A DNA stretch of 64,000 nt from Eleginops maclovinus (GCF_036324505.1 NC_086352.1:22973637-23037636), one strand, 5' to 3'; numbered from the stretch's first letter, positions 1 to 54,089 are shown. The notes: generated by a model from the sequence alone, not told the origin. Made by a program: numbers and translations.

Positions 1-1523
1 ATCATTGTCTCCGCTACATAGAGTAGAGAGTTGTTCATAAGTGAAAAACAAGATTGACTGAAAGCAGAGGGAAAATGTCAGAACATGTATGACGTCGGGA
101 CAGAATTCATGAATTTTCTTTGAGGCATGACGTGCAGCAGAAAGGAGAGGATATGAATTCAGACCGTGCGCTTGATGCTATGAGACCTGCTTGAGCTGCC
201 TTTAGGTATTGACCTCACAGTTGACATTTAAAGCGTTATTGCAAGGTCAGAGAACAGCTAGAAGATGAACTTCCCCTCCATCCCTCGATTGTGTTTCATT
301 GAAATTCAGGGTTTTTTGTTGTTCAATAAATATAATCTGGTAACTTATTGCGGTGTCTTTTGGCTTCTTTTGATCTTCTCTGATGTGCCAATTACCAGAT
401 TTCATATTATTCAATTTGATCTTAATTTTCAGTGATATGTAGCGTTCAAAAACACATTTGAAACTTGTAAAACTTCAAAGATAGCACAAAAAAGACTATT
501 GGACAGATAGAAGAGGAGAATGGGAGGATACTGTTTGAAGGAAGACACGAAGAAGAGAGATAAGGCTGCTCTCCCTGCAGCTGCACCTGGGGAGGAAGGC
601 AGAAACAGAAAGAAGGTCACTGAGAGACCTGAGGTAGAGAAGCGTTTTTTGGCCATGCTGACATGTTTACACCACAGTGTCTATTTTAATACATCCCCAA
701 TAAGGCTGAATCGTTTGGCAACTTTGGCAACTTTACAGTCTTCAATTACTTAATCAGAGATCCACATATAGAATGTTGACTTTCCCTGTCTCAGTTGGTT
801 GGGCACAGAGCATTACAAAGTGAAAGAGAGACAACAAGGGAACGACCTCAGTGCTCTTAATACTGTATGAGCGAACACATCTACACATCTGCCAAAGCAA
901 TACAAGCTGTCCAACAACTGACTGTCAGTGACCTACAGCCTCAGGAGGGAGCATACATACCAAACGCCCGGTCAACAGGACCTGAATCTAACCCAAATGT
1001 TGCGTGTCTACTTCCTGCGTGTGTGTTTTCTTGTATGGGGTTTCACAAGGATGCAAGAGCATGTAGGTCAGCTGAAAAAAGCGGTGCTCCATGTCAGCAG
1101 AGAACAGAATAAAGTAAAATAAGGTGACTTATTTTTATTGTTATTTAAGTGATAACGGCCCACTACATGGAGTTTCCAGGGCTTTACTGAGTGGTGAAAT
1201 GTCACCTTTCTGGCACAATTGAAAGCAGTGTAAATAGGTCATTGTTACTGGTTGGAAGCTTTGAGGAGGGACTAGTGCGAGATAAGGGAAGGATACAGGA
1301 GTTTGGGAGGATGGAACATGAACCAACTTCAGTGGAAGCTTTAATGATGATAATCCATTTTGATGTCCTCCGATGTTTGCAGCTCTCGACCGTTGTGATA
1401 GTATTCATAATAACACGTATACATATGTAAATAAAAATAAGCAGTCAGACTGTGTGGTGTAATGCATGCTTTCATATGTATGCATTTGAGTGCTTTTGTG
1501 TGTACACTATACATAAGTGCTTG

Positions 1524-1525
<2 letters not shown>

Positions 1526-1617
<92 letters not shown>
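1526..1617. repeat. (TG)46 microsatellite
   Basis: Uninterrupted TG dinucleotide tract of 92 bp in the flank upstream of gldn. It is followed 132 bp later by a CA tract of similar length, so the two are inverted repeats of each other. Confidence 0.97.
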
Positions 1618-1618
<1 letters not shown>

Positions 1619-1748
1619 TGTCAATCTGCCCACGGCAATGCAGTAGAATGGGTTATGCTGAATATAAATCAGGTGACTGAACAGGCGGGGGTTTCTTCCC
1701 AGACAAGCCCAGAAGATTGTGTAATGCCCACTCCTACATTACTGGTTT

Positions 1749-1859
<111 letters not shown>

Positions 1860-2136
1860 AACTACCCTTCTCCACTTCGTGAACAACACAACAAGCACTG
1901 TATTTACCAGTCTGCCTTCAGACCACCACCCGTGAGGAGCACGGATACTAACTGGATTCTATTTTGAACTTTCAAATAATTTTGAAAGGACTTTAAATTT
2001 AGTATATGACTTCCTTTCTTTTGGATTAATTTGGCTTGAGTTTGATTAGTATTTTTTGGAGTCAGCATCTTGGACCACAGGCCTTAACACTTGGACATTG
2101 TTATTCACTTCTGGACTGGATTTGAATCCTGTGTGA

Positions 2137-5100
2137 ATGCTGAAGTTGGTGAGTGACCCTCAGAAAAGCGGAGGTGAGGTGGTAACGATGTGGATCCCGA
2201 CCCCCAGCATGACTCTCCCTCAGCGGATGGTGCTGTATGGGACATGTGTGGTGGCGTTGATGAACTCTGTGGGCCTCTTGGTGCTTTTGGTCCAGCAGAA
2301 TCAGCAACGCGCCCTGCTGCAGCAGGCAGAGGTAAAGCTGATGGAGGTGGAGCAGAGCTCCGTGGTGGAGTTCCTCCAGGAGGTGCCAAAAGGAGCAGCA
2401 GGTTTGCGGTCCAGGGCGGGGGAACATCCGAAATATCAGTACCAGTTTTCCAGGAATAAGAGAAGTGAAGAGCTGGAAAAGGAGCTACAGCATGAGATGC
2501 AGGAGCTTCACCAGGTGGAGGGTCAGGAGGTCAGCCAGGAGGTCAGCCAGGAGGTGGGAGAGGAAGCAGAGAAGAAGATGAAGAGCGAAATGAAGCACAA
2601 GCATCGACAGAGTTACCCCAAGGCACACCCTCAGGATGACATGATGATGATGATGACCTACTCCATGGTCCCGGTGAGAATCGATCACTTTTTATTTTGT
2701 CATCACTTACTTTCGCTGCATCAACATCTGGAATACAACACTGAAATAAAACAGGGTTAGGGTTAGGGTAACATCCTGTGTAATTATGTAATTTGAAAGC
2801 CCAATGGTTCATGTTGCAAAAGAGTATTTCTGTATTGTGCTTTCAGCCTTTATGCTGCTACTACACTACACTGTGTTTAACTTTACGACAGTTGTTCAAC
2901 ATCTGCAGTAACTGGATCAGTTAATGGAGTCTGTTGCATTGTGACATATTAAACTAAACATCAACAACAGCATTTAAATATAAGAATATTAGTAATAATA
3001 ATTATATTATTTATTTAATATTATTCAATTACTTAGTTCTGATAGTATATGTAGTTAATTTTGCTTTGACCTAAGTAACATTTTCTGTATGACTTGGTAT
3101 GTTATGTTACTATTTAAAAAGTGTCTTGCTACTTTTAAGACTCAAAATACTGGCAAAATGGGTTGTCAATGCACATCCCATCTTTGCCCCTGTTGCGTAC
3201 ATGTAAAGTATTGCAAAACTTTGTTCTGTTTCCCCTTAGATCAAATTGTTGATTGACATTTGCAACAGCACCAAGGGAGTCTGCATTGCTGGTATGTCTT
3301 ACTCATATCCTTAAAGCTTCACACTATATCCAAAATATCACTTTTTGTTCTCTAACGTCTTTAATCATTCTGTTGCAGGACCACCAGGACCGCCTGGTAA
3401 GAGAAACCACTCTGGATCCAAATTTAACATCTATTCGTGTCTCTTTTAAGGTTTAGTGACCCATATAGCAGCTGAATGTGTATTCCATTTAGCCCATGGT
3501 GAAGATTTTTTGTGTTACGGAAGGTTTACCCGGTGCGGACGGTATGCATGGCTACAATGGGACTGATGGCATTCCTGGACTGAATGGACAGCCCGGGGCT
3601 GATGGGAAAAGAGGAAAAAAAGGTACAAAATAATTGAGGCTCTACTCAGTTTTTACTCTTGTATTAATGCCTCGAGCAATGCTGGCCATTTTAGTAAAGA
3701 ACCGTGTGTACAATGTACAAGTCAAAGGGTTGAGTATAACCTGAGGCTAAGAATAGCAAACGCACGAAAAGACACACACAAAAGACTAACCAACAAACAG
3801 TTTTCTGATCTATCCATAATGACGGTCGATTTAATTCACAGTAGATGACAGGACAGCCGCCTTTCACTCACATTCTTAGCAAATGTTATTCATCGCTGTG
3901 GTTTTGGGCTTCAGCTAAATGAACTGGAAAACTCCTACCAAGTATTCTCCCACTTCACTTCACTGTGCTTCTTCCCAGTGGTATGATGGTAGGATTCACC
4001 AGAGGAAGTCAAAGGAGTAATTCATGGTTTTAACAATAGAGCAAAGTGTATTAAGTCCACGAGTGCAATCTTGGAGCTATTCACAATGTCCTACATCAGG
4101 TGAGAAAGGAGAACCTGGAGAGGAAGGGGAGCGAGGAGAGGCCGGGCCGCCTGGAGAGAAGGGACAACCATCGAATGACGTCATTATTGAGGGTGAGTAA
4201 GAAATGTCTTTCACTCTTTATCTTTGCCGTATTTCAGTTTAGTGGTTATACAATAGATTTTATTTCTACAGGTCCCCCTGGCCCTCCAGGTCCTCCCGGC
4301 CCCCCAGGACCTCCTGGCCCTCAGGGGCCTCCAAGAACAAGGCACCACAGAGCCAACCTTCAGGCTGCTCATTCTCTGGGTAAGATGCCTTTGTTGACAT
4401 ACAGTATAAACACATACTCTGCAGTTTGGCTAAAAAGTTAATCTTGACCATGGAAATACTATTGTGCAAATTGATCCCACCACATGATCCATGAAGTCTG
4501 GATGCTTCAATCAAATCACACAAGCTACCAGCTTGCCCAGATGTCATGGAATTGTGTTTCTTTTTCTTTGCACTTTAAGGACCTAAAATGCTAAGAAGCT
4601 CCATTAGCTGAAAAAGATCATGTGATATAATGCAAAGCTCCACAGCAGCTAATGCATGGTCGTTGTGGTGAGCTTGATTTGCGAAGCACACACCATGTCG
4701 TGAACGTTTAGGATGTCATGAAATCAATCTGTTTCTTACAGGGCTGTTACACGCAGTTCCAAATGATGGAACCTCCTCTGTGAATGGTTTGAAACTACAT
4801 GAGAAGCCAGCTAAGAAGAACGGTTTGTGTTCATGAAGTGTGTCCACATCTGAAATGTCTGTGACAGAGATGTAACCTCTAACCCTGGTGTGACTTTGTT
4901 TCCCCTCAGAGTGCTTGATCAAGTCCCTGATCAACCCAAGGAATGTGTCAAAGATGGAGAGCACTTTTGGCACGTATATGAAAGACACCGCTGAGCTAAA
5001 CGATGAGCGAATTTGGGTGGCAGAACACTTTTCTGGTAGGTTGGTTACACCAGCAGCATGATACAAACGATATCACAAGGGATACATATATATGAATCTA

Positions 5101-5931
5101 AACCTAGACCAAGGTTATGAGAGTCAAAGCAATGAAAGGATGTTATACTGTTGGATCTCTACTTGCTTTACACATTTTTTTTTGCAGTTAGCAGTAAACA
5201 TTTTGCATGTTCTTCTCCAGGTCGTCTGGTAAAGGAGTATAAAAGCATCGCCTCCTTCCAGAACAGCAGCAGCGACATTGTGGATGTTAAAAAATTCTAC
5301 CAAGGCTGCGGCCACACTGTTCACAACGGGTCCTTCTATTATCACATCGCTGGTACTTCCAGCATTGCCAGGTATACAGATAGTGAACGGTGTGAAGCAT
5401 AGTTAGAGGATTTCCTATTGTTTCTGATACATCCCGGTAACCACTTGCTGTTTGTTTGTCCACAGGTTTGACTTTCACAACAAGAGGCTTCACACTCTCA
5501 CTATAGAAAACGCTTTGTACCACAACCTCGCCTACCTGCTCCAAAACTCCAAGACCTATTTCAAACTGGCAGCCGATGAGAACGGCTTGTGGCTGATCTT
5601 TGCCTCCAGTGTGGATGAGAGCATCACAGTGGCCCAGCTGGACCAGAAGACCTTCTCCGTCACATCCTACATAAACACCACCTACCCGCGCACCAAGGCC
5701 GGCAACGCCTTCATTGCCTGTGGCATCCTGTATGTCACAGACACCAAGGACACCAGAGTCACCTTCGCTTTTGACCTGCTGAAGGGGAAGCCGGTGAATA
5801 TGACCTTTGACTTGAGGGCTCCAGGTGGGGTCCTGGCGATGCTCTCCTACAGCCCGAAAGACCGACACCTGTATGTGTGGGACCAGGGCTACGTCAGGCT
5901 CTACGTGGTCCACTTCATTTCTGACGAGTGA
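2137..5931 (+). CDS. gldn: Gliomedin (collagen-repeat and olfactomedin-domain membrane protein)
   Basis: Gliomedin is a type II membrane protein of myelinating Schwann cells; its shed ectodomain binds NF186/NrCAM and clusters sodium channels at nodes of Ranvier. Coding exons by my splice model: 2137-2673, 3240-3291, 3379-3396, 3524-3622, 4100-4192, 4272-4379, 4742-4822, 4910-5035, 5221-5371, 5466-5931. They total 1,731 nt in one frame, 576 aa (human about 551). Residues 31-52 form the membrane anchor. A furin-type RNKR lies at residues 106-109. Exon 1 ends in MMTYSMVP and exon 2 encodes ICNSTKG, both close to mammalian gliomedin. Gly-X-Y repeats fill exons 3-6, and the olfactomedin domain runs from about residue 330 to the end ([17 protein letters not shown]). 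The first ATG has a weak context; in-frame ATGs at 2188 and 2209 are possible starts. Collagen-plus-OLF architecture and the dmxl2 neighbour make the call firm. Confidence 0.95.
2754..2768 (+). repeat. Short telomere-like repeat in gldn intron 1
   Basis: Two and a half units of TTAGGG lie about 80 bp inside gldn intron 1. This is too short to call an interstitial telomeric array. Confidence 0.5.
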
Positions 5932-6899
5932 AAACGGTCTGAATGTGACGGACAACACGAAGACATGACTGTTAAATAGTGAGAGCAAAATGCCTGCTGA
6001 CCAACAACTATTTACTTCATCTTTGGAAACTGGTCCTATATGGGGTTTCAAGAAAAATGTAGACATCAGTCTTAACGTTGTATACCTGTAGAACATTGTT
6101 GTCAATAATCGTTTTTTTAAATTAGAGGGGACATTTTATGAAAACACATTTTTCAGTGTTTTGCAAATTACATTTGGTCATCTGGAGTGCCTACTAAACT
6201 GTCAAACCAAGTCAGTTTCTGGGAAAACAATTCAGAATCCAATAATCCATTCAGTTTTGACTCTCCTTTCTCTGTTTCACCCAGGCTCATCAGAATATAC
6301 TGGCCCCAATCTTAATAAAAACAGTATTTACACTCTTCTGCTTAGATACTGAAAAGCCAAATCAGAGAAGAAAAGGCTTTTCAAGAGGGGGGCTTGAAGA
6401 GACAGGCGCAAAGACGATGCAATTCAGATGTAAGGTTAAGACAGATATATTTCAACATAATGACAAAAGGAAGGTTTTTTTCAACATTAAGGCATGTAAG
6501 CATATTCTAGTAGAAACCCAAAATAATTCATCTAAAAATAAGCATGATACACCCCTCTTAAGGTCAATAATTATTGTGCTTTTGTCAAAAATCTATGTAT
6601 ACATAATGTGTATCCCTTTTGCGATATACATGTAAGTCTTTGCAGTTACTAAGTGTGAACACTTTTTCTCAGTTTGTATCAAGTCGTTTTTTCTACAAAA
6701 CAAAATTACAACTCAAACTTTGAAGCCGTATGTCTTGTAAGTTGCTTCAATATTTTATTTATTTGCATGATTTTTATTTATTTTTATAAATGCACGTTAT
6801 CCCCATGTACATATAGACACCTGCCATAGCTTATTCCTCTTGAAAGGAAGTCAAAAAACAACAGCGCCAAATCACCCTGATGAAATAAAAAGAATTTAT
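5932..6899 (+). other. gldn: gldn 3' UTR (predicted)
   Basis: Non-coding sequence after the gldn stop codon. AATAAA motifs occur near 6314 and at 6884-6889, so the transcript may end near 6330 or just past 6900. No protein-coding exon is visible. A 272-codon frame on the opposite strand across exons 9-10 is a shadow of the gldn coding sequence. Confidence 0.5.
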
Positions 6900-6900
6900 T
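6884..6900. terminator. Convergent poly(A) signals of gldn and dmxl2
   Basis: AATAAA reads on the plus strand at 6884-6889 (gldn direction). Its reverse complement TTTATT is at 6895-6900, giving AATAAA for dmxl2 on the minus strand. The signals are therefore only 5 bp apart. Position fits the end of both 3' UTRs, but use of these signals is inferred; other TTTATT motifs (for example 7404-7409) could serve dmxl2. Confidence 0.45.
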
Positions 6901-7223
6901 CACTTTACAAAGGTAAAACTCTGACCATGACCTGTTCTCTCACACACCTCTAGGCTCAAGTGCCCTAGTAAGCGTCTACCCATGATATTGGCTTCTTTTG
7001 CATTATTACATGCACACACACATACACACCAGACACCAGTAGGACCATTGGTAAAACACTTAAGCTACATACAGTACACATAGTGGGTCGAAAGAGGGAG
7101 AGAAACACAAATCTCTTTAATAAATACCATAGATACACTTAACAAAAGTTACAACTAATCCAGCTGGTATGATACAAACCAAAAAATAAAGAAATGCTTT
7201 CATGTTTGTACAAGCTGTTGTGG

Positions 7224-7228
<5 letters not shown>

Positions 7229-7312
<84 letters not shown>
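7229..7312. repeat. (TA)n repeat with A/T interruptions
   Basis: About 84 bp of alternating TA with a few A- or T-insertions, inside the predicted dmxl2 3' UTR. The sequence is self-complementary and could fold on itself. Confidence 0.95.
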
Positions 7313-7878
7313 ATTTATATATTAAAATCTCAAACGTTTTACTACTAGGCCAAATAAAGCCAGACATTCATTTGTATACAACCATTTCTTCTTCAGTATC
7401 CTATTTATTTGAAATAAACTTTTAGTGTCTCCAGAATTTTTGAGTGCAAATATCTATTCCTTGTAGATGAAACAGTAAAAACAACTAGCGAGGAAACACA
7501 CACACTTTCATACAGTAGACTGTGTTGCACATCTCCCAGTCAGATACAGTAAAACTCATTACATTCCTAAAATAAAAGGCAATAAGTTAAATAGGAATGG
7601 TCAACCAAACAAAAAAACAAACAAACACAAACATATAAATAATTTAAATAATACAACAATCTTGTGCAAAACCAGGAGTGAACCTTTGTGTTTCTGCTCT
7701 GGGGGGTGGGGTGGGGGGGCATTCAGGTTCGGACCAGACAGATGGAAACATTGAAATCACAGTCACAGGAGTAAAACACGTCATCTTCCAAACAGGAATG
7801 TTCTAGCAGTGAGGGGGCCACACAAACAGGCATTTGAGGACAGGTGGGTGGGCAGGCGTACAGATTGCAGATATAGTA

Positions 7879-7929
7879 CACACACACACACACACACGCA
7901 CACGCACACGCACACACGCACACGCACGC
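7879..7929. repeat. (CA)n repeat with CG interruptions
   Basis: Imperfect CA tract of about 50 bp with several CACG units, in the predicted dmxl2 3' UTR. In the dmxl2 transcript it reads as GU-rich RNA. Confidence 0.95.
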
Positions 7930-8577
7930 CGAGGGTAATGCACCATCAACTCTTCCAAAAAGGGCTGAGAAAAGCCGGGCAAAAAGGCAGGGGGTGGGGG
8001 AGGGGGGGTTAAAACCATTGAAACATAATGCAGATTCCAACAACTTCGATTCACACCGGAAACCACTGACTTAATAACAAACCACAGTGCTGGTTACAGT
8101 AGATGCTAAGAGATTTCAGCTGTGGGCACAAAATGACGACAGTTACACACTTTTAAATTTTTGCTTGAGCACTTTTACAGAGCACTATCAATAGACCTGT
8201 GATTGCACCGCGTAACGAGAACAGGACATGCATAGCTTCCCTATGGACACGCTCTAAGAGTAGAGATTCTTCAATAAAATGACAATAAATCTAGCTTCAA
8301 AATCAAGTATGAGGCCCTTTGCTTGTAACTTTGCTTTTCTGCCTTCAGGGAAAAAAACAAAACAAACATTTGCAGCTCCGTTTCCCATTGTGGATATGAG
8401 TTACATCAGTAAACTCATGAACACGGCACACTCAAGATGCCAAAAGCTTGATGATCTATTGACCACCTCTTCCCTCATCAAGTATACTATTAATGCCTAG
8501 CAAGTGTTAACGTAAGCTTTTTGTGTTTTTTCTTTCTGTTTATTTCCTCTTTGGACCCTCAGAAGTGGAAGTAGGTG

Positions 8578-41355
<32,778 letters not shown>

Positions 41356-41710
41356 TTTCCTTATATTTTAGCAGCAGATGGGGTTTTTTAATTATTAATA
41401 ACGAGTCCACCCTTTCGGTTTCTCCATCTAGCAACGACTGGGAATTCCATCAGTAACATTAACGCCGTCCTCAGCCTGGCGTCGAAGTCTTCCTCCGCAA
41501 ACAGTGAGGTCGCTGTAACTGTGAATACGGTCTGTATAAATGTGATTTACCCTGGTCCTGTCATGTATTTAAACATGTAAAACTGGCCGCCCGCCGCCTC
41601 TCGCTGTCAACACCATCCCTACGATTAATCGTGAGAGCGGAGGCAGTGGGATCTCTGCAGCGAACCTGACATGCGCGTTCCCGACATTGTCCAGGCACGA
41701 CTGAATGGCC
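41356..41710 (-). promoter_or_regulatory. dmxl2: dmxl2 5' UTR and CpG-enriched promoter candidate
   Basis: Immediately upstream of the dmxl2 start codon. I count about 22 CpG dinucleotides between roughly 41400 and 41710, far denser than the flanks, with GC-rich words near 41585-41605. No convincing TATA box is placed for a start here. This fits a CpG-type housekeeping or neuronal promoter; the exact start site is not visible. Confidence 0.55.
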
Positions 41711-51190
<9,480 letters not shown>

Positions 51191-51203
51191 TGGAATTAAT
51201 CAT
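51191..51203 (+). repeat. Target-site duplication, 3' side of Rex3
   Basis: TGGAATTAATCAT, identical over 13 bp to 54090-54102 on the other side of the element. It marks one insertion boundary. Confidence 0.9.
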
Positions 51204-51206
51204 CAA

Positions 51207-51228
51207 TCCATCCATCCATCCATCCATC
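51207..51228 (-). repeat. (GATG)n 3' tail of Rex3
   Basis: Five to six GATG units (CATC on the plus strand) directly inside the 3' target-site duplication; this tail type is characteristic of Rex3. Confidence 0.9.
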
Positions 51229-51244
51229 TTCTCCCGCTTTTCCG

Positions 51245-53240
51245 TCAGGGTCGCGGAGGTAACAGCTCCAGCAGAGAGCCCCAAACTTTCCTTTCCCTGG
51301 CCACATCAACCAGTTCTGAATGGGGGATTCCAAGGCGCTCCCAGGCCAGCGAAGGGATATAATCCCTCCACCTGGTCCTAGGTCTACCCCTCGGTCTCTT
51401 CCCAGCTGGACGTGCCTGGAACACCTCCCTAGGGAGGCGCCCAGGTGGCATCCTCACTAGGTGCCCGAACCACCTCAACTGGCTCCTTTCAACGCGAAGG
51501 AGCAGCGGTTCTACTCCGAGTCCCTCCCGGATGACTGAACTTCTCACCTTATCCCTAAGGGAGATGCCAGCCACCCTGCGGAGAAATCCCATTTCGGCCG
51601 CTTGTATCCGCGATCTCGTTCTTTCGGTCATGACCCATCCTTCATGACCATAGGTGAGGGTAGGAACGAAGATGGCCCGGTAGACAGAGAGCTTTGCCTT
51701 CTGGCTCAGCTCTCTTTTCATCACAACGGTGCGGTAAAGCGACTGCAGTACCACTCCCACTGCTCCGATTCTCCGGCCCATCTCACGCTCCATTGTTCCC
51801 TCACTCGAGAACAAGACCCCGAGATACTTGAACTCCTTCACTTGGGGTAAGGCTTCATTCCCTACCTGGAGTGGACAATCCATCGGTTTCCTGCTGAGAA
51901 CCATGGCCTCAGATTTGGAGGTGCTGATCCTCATCCCAGCCGCTTCACACTCGGCTGCGAACCGATCCAGTGAGTGCTGAAGGTCACAGACCGATAAAGC
52001 CATTAGGACCACATCATCTGCAAAAAGCAGTGGTGCAATCCTTAGCCCACCGAACTGCAAACCCCCTCCCCCATGACTACGCCTCGAAATCCTGTCCATG
52101 AATATCACAAACAGGATTGGTGACAAAGCGCAGCCCTGGCGGAGGGCCAACCCTCACCGGAAATCGGTCCGACGTGCTGCCGAGGACCCGGACACAGCTC
52201 TCGCTTTGAGAGTACAGAGATTGGATGGACCTGAGCAGAGACCCCCTCACCCTATACTCCCGCAGCACCTCCCACAGTATCTCCCTGGGAACCCGGTCAT
52301 ACGCCTTCTCCAAATCCACAAAGCACATGTAGACCGGATGAGCGTACTCCCAGGCCCCCTCCAGGATCCTTGCGAGAGTGAAAAGCTGGTCCGTCGTTCC
52401 ACGACCAGGACGAAAACCGCATTGTTCCTCTTCAATCTGAGGTTCGACAATCGGCCGGACCCTCCTTTCCAGCACCTTAGAGTAAACTTTCCCGGGGAGG
52501 CTGAGTAATGTGATGCCTCTGTAATTGGCACACACCCTCTGATCCCCCTTTTTAAAGAGAGGAACCACCACCCGGGTCTGCCACTCCTTCGGTACTGTTT
52601 CCGACTTCCACGCAATGTTGATGAGACGTGTCAACCATGACAGTCCCTCAACACCCAGAGCTTTCAGCATTTCTGGGCGGATCTCATCCACCCCCGGGGC
52701 TTTGCCACTGTGGAGCTGTTTAACTACCTCAGTGACTTCCCCCCGTGAGATTGGAATTGATCCCCCTTCATACTCCAGCTCCGCCTCTAACATAGAGTGC
52801 GGAGTTGTCGGATTCAGGAGTTCCTCAAAGTGTTCCTTCGACCGCCCTAACACACTATCAGTTGAGGTCAACAGCGCCCCATCCTTACTGTACACAGCTT
52901 GGATGGTACCCTGCTTCCCCCTCCTGAGCTGTCGGACGGTTTTCCAGAACAACTTTGGTGCCGACCGAAAGTCCTTCTCCATGGCTTCTCCGAACTTCTC
53001 CCACACCCGCTGCTTTGCCTCGGCCACGGCTGAGGCTGCTGCTCTTCGGGCCTGTCGATACCTTGCAACTGCGTCAGGAGTACCCAGGGATAACATATCC
53101 CGGAAGGCCTCCTTCTTCAGTCGGACGGCTTCCCTGACCACCGGTGTCCACCACGAGGTTCGAGGGTTACCGCCCCTTGAGGCACCTAAGACCTTGAGAC
53201 CACAGCTCCCCGCCGCAGCTTCGGCAATAGAGGCCGCCGG
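51245..53240 (-). pseudogene. Rex3 reverse transcriptase domain (frameshifted)
   Basis: The reverse transcriptase lies in two overlapping frames: roughly 53240-52077 (fingers and palm, with SGKAPGVDEIRPE and QCGFRPGRGTTDQL) and 52150-51245 (FADDVVLMA catalytic box, thumb, then an Arg-rich C-terminus). The switch near 52143 is explained by a single extra base. The downstream part returns to the same frame as the endonuclease. The enzyme would copy element RNA at the nicked target; here it cannot be made intact. Confidence 0.9.
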
Positions 53241-54073
53241 AAGTGTGAGTTGAAGGCCTCCCTGACATGGGACTCCTCCAGACGTTCCCAGTTCACCCGC
53301 ACTACACGTTTGGGCTTACCAGGTCTGTCCAGAGGCTTCCCCCGCCACTCGACCCAACTCACCACCAGATGGTGATCAGTTGACAACTCCGCCCCTCTCT
53401 TCACCCGAGTGTCCAAAACATGCGGCCTCAGGTCCGATGATACGATAACAAAATCCATCATGGACCTTCTGCCTAGGGTGCTCTGGTACCACGTACACTT
53501 ATGAGCATCCATATGTTCGAACATGGTGTTTGTTATGGCCAATCCATGACTAGCACAGAAGTCCAGTAGCAAACCACCACTCCGGTTCAGATCAGGGGGG
53601 CCGTCCCTCCCAATCACGCCCCTCCAAGTGTCTCCATCATTGCCCATGTGTGCGTTGAAGTCTCCCAGCAAGACTAAGGAGTCCCCTTCAGGAGCCCCAT
53701 ACAGGACTTCTTTCAGGGTCTCCAAGAAGGCCGAATACTCTGAACTGCTGTTTGGTGCATAAGCACACACAACAGTCAGAGTTTTCCCCCCCATGACCCG
53801 CAGGCGTAGGGAGGCGACCCTCTCGTCCACTGGGGTAAACTCCAACAAAGCGACACTCAACCGGGGGCTTGTGAGTATCCCCACACCCGCTCGGCGCCTC
53901 ACACCTTGGGCAACTCCGGCGAAGAATAGAGTCCAACCCTTATCCAGAAGTAAGGTTCCAGAGCCGACGCTGTGCGTAGAGGTGAGCCCCACCAGATCCA
54001 ACTGGTAACGCTCCACCTCCCGCACAAGCTCCAGCTCCTTCCCCCCCAGAGAGGTGACATTCCACGTCCCCAA
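53186..54073 (-). pseudogene. Rex3 endonuclease domain (broken reading frame)
   Basis: 295-codon open frame starting MGTWNVTSL, with the APE endonuclease landmarks GDFNAHMG and [10 protein letters not shown] in order. The place where APE endonucleases usually show a catalytic QE(T/S) reads LTSTHS. I recall the same wording in other fish Rex3 copies, so it may be a family feature and not damage. The frame is lost at about 53240, where the linker to the reverse transcriptase looks shortened. The enzyme would nick target DNA during insertion. Confidence 0.88.
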
Positions 54074-54089
54074 AGCCAGCTTCTGGTCC

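Larger units (their letters stand above)
6880..8577 (-). other. dmxl2: dmxl2 3' UTR (predicted)
   Basis: About 1.7 kb after the dmxl2 stop (TAA, 8578-8580 on the minus strand), running to the candidate poly(A) signal at 6895-6900. It contains an AT-rich repeat, an AC repeat and two G-rich runs on the plus strand (7700-7720, 7988-8008). No coding exon is seen. The exact 3' end is unknown. Confidence 0.5.
51204..54089 (-). mobile_element. Rex3 (RTE-like) non-LTR retrotransposon, 5'-truncated copy
   Basis: The 2.9-kb element lies on the minus strand between perfect 13-bp target-site duplications. It encodes an APE-type endonuclease followed by a reverse transcriptase (FADD box near 52020) and a basic C-terminal region, and ends in tandem GATG units (51207-51228 on the plus strand as CATC). 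Those features define the Rex3 group of the RTE clade in fishes. As I remember the two standard Rex3 RT primer sites, they match at 52119-52138 and 52564-52583. The 5' end stops just before the endonuclease start, as expected from target-primed truncation. The coding region is broken by two frame changes, so this copy is not autonomous. Confidence 0.93.

Noticed and set aside
2754..2768. TTAGGG units as an interstitial telomere or fusion point
   Set aside because: Only two and a half units; short runs like this occur by chance.
5287..6105. 272-codon open frame on the minus strand
   Set aside because: It lies antisense to gldn exons 9-10 and the 3' UTR, crosses an intron, and resembles no protein; it is a shadow of the real gene.
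52098..53253. Plus-strand open frames inside the Rex3 element
   Set aside because: They are antisense shadows of the reverse transcriptase coding region, which is clear on the minus strand.
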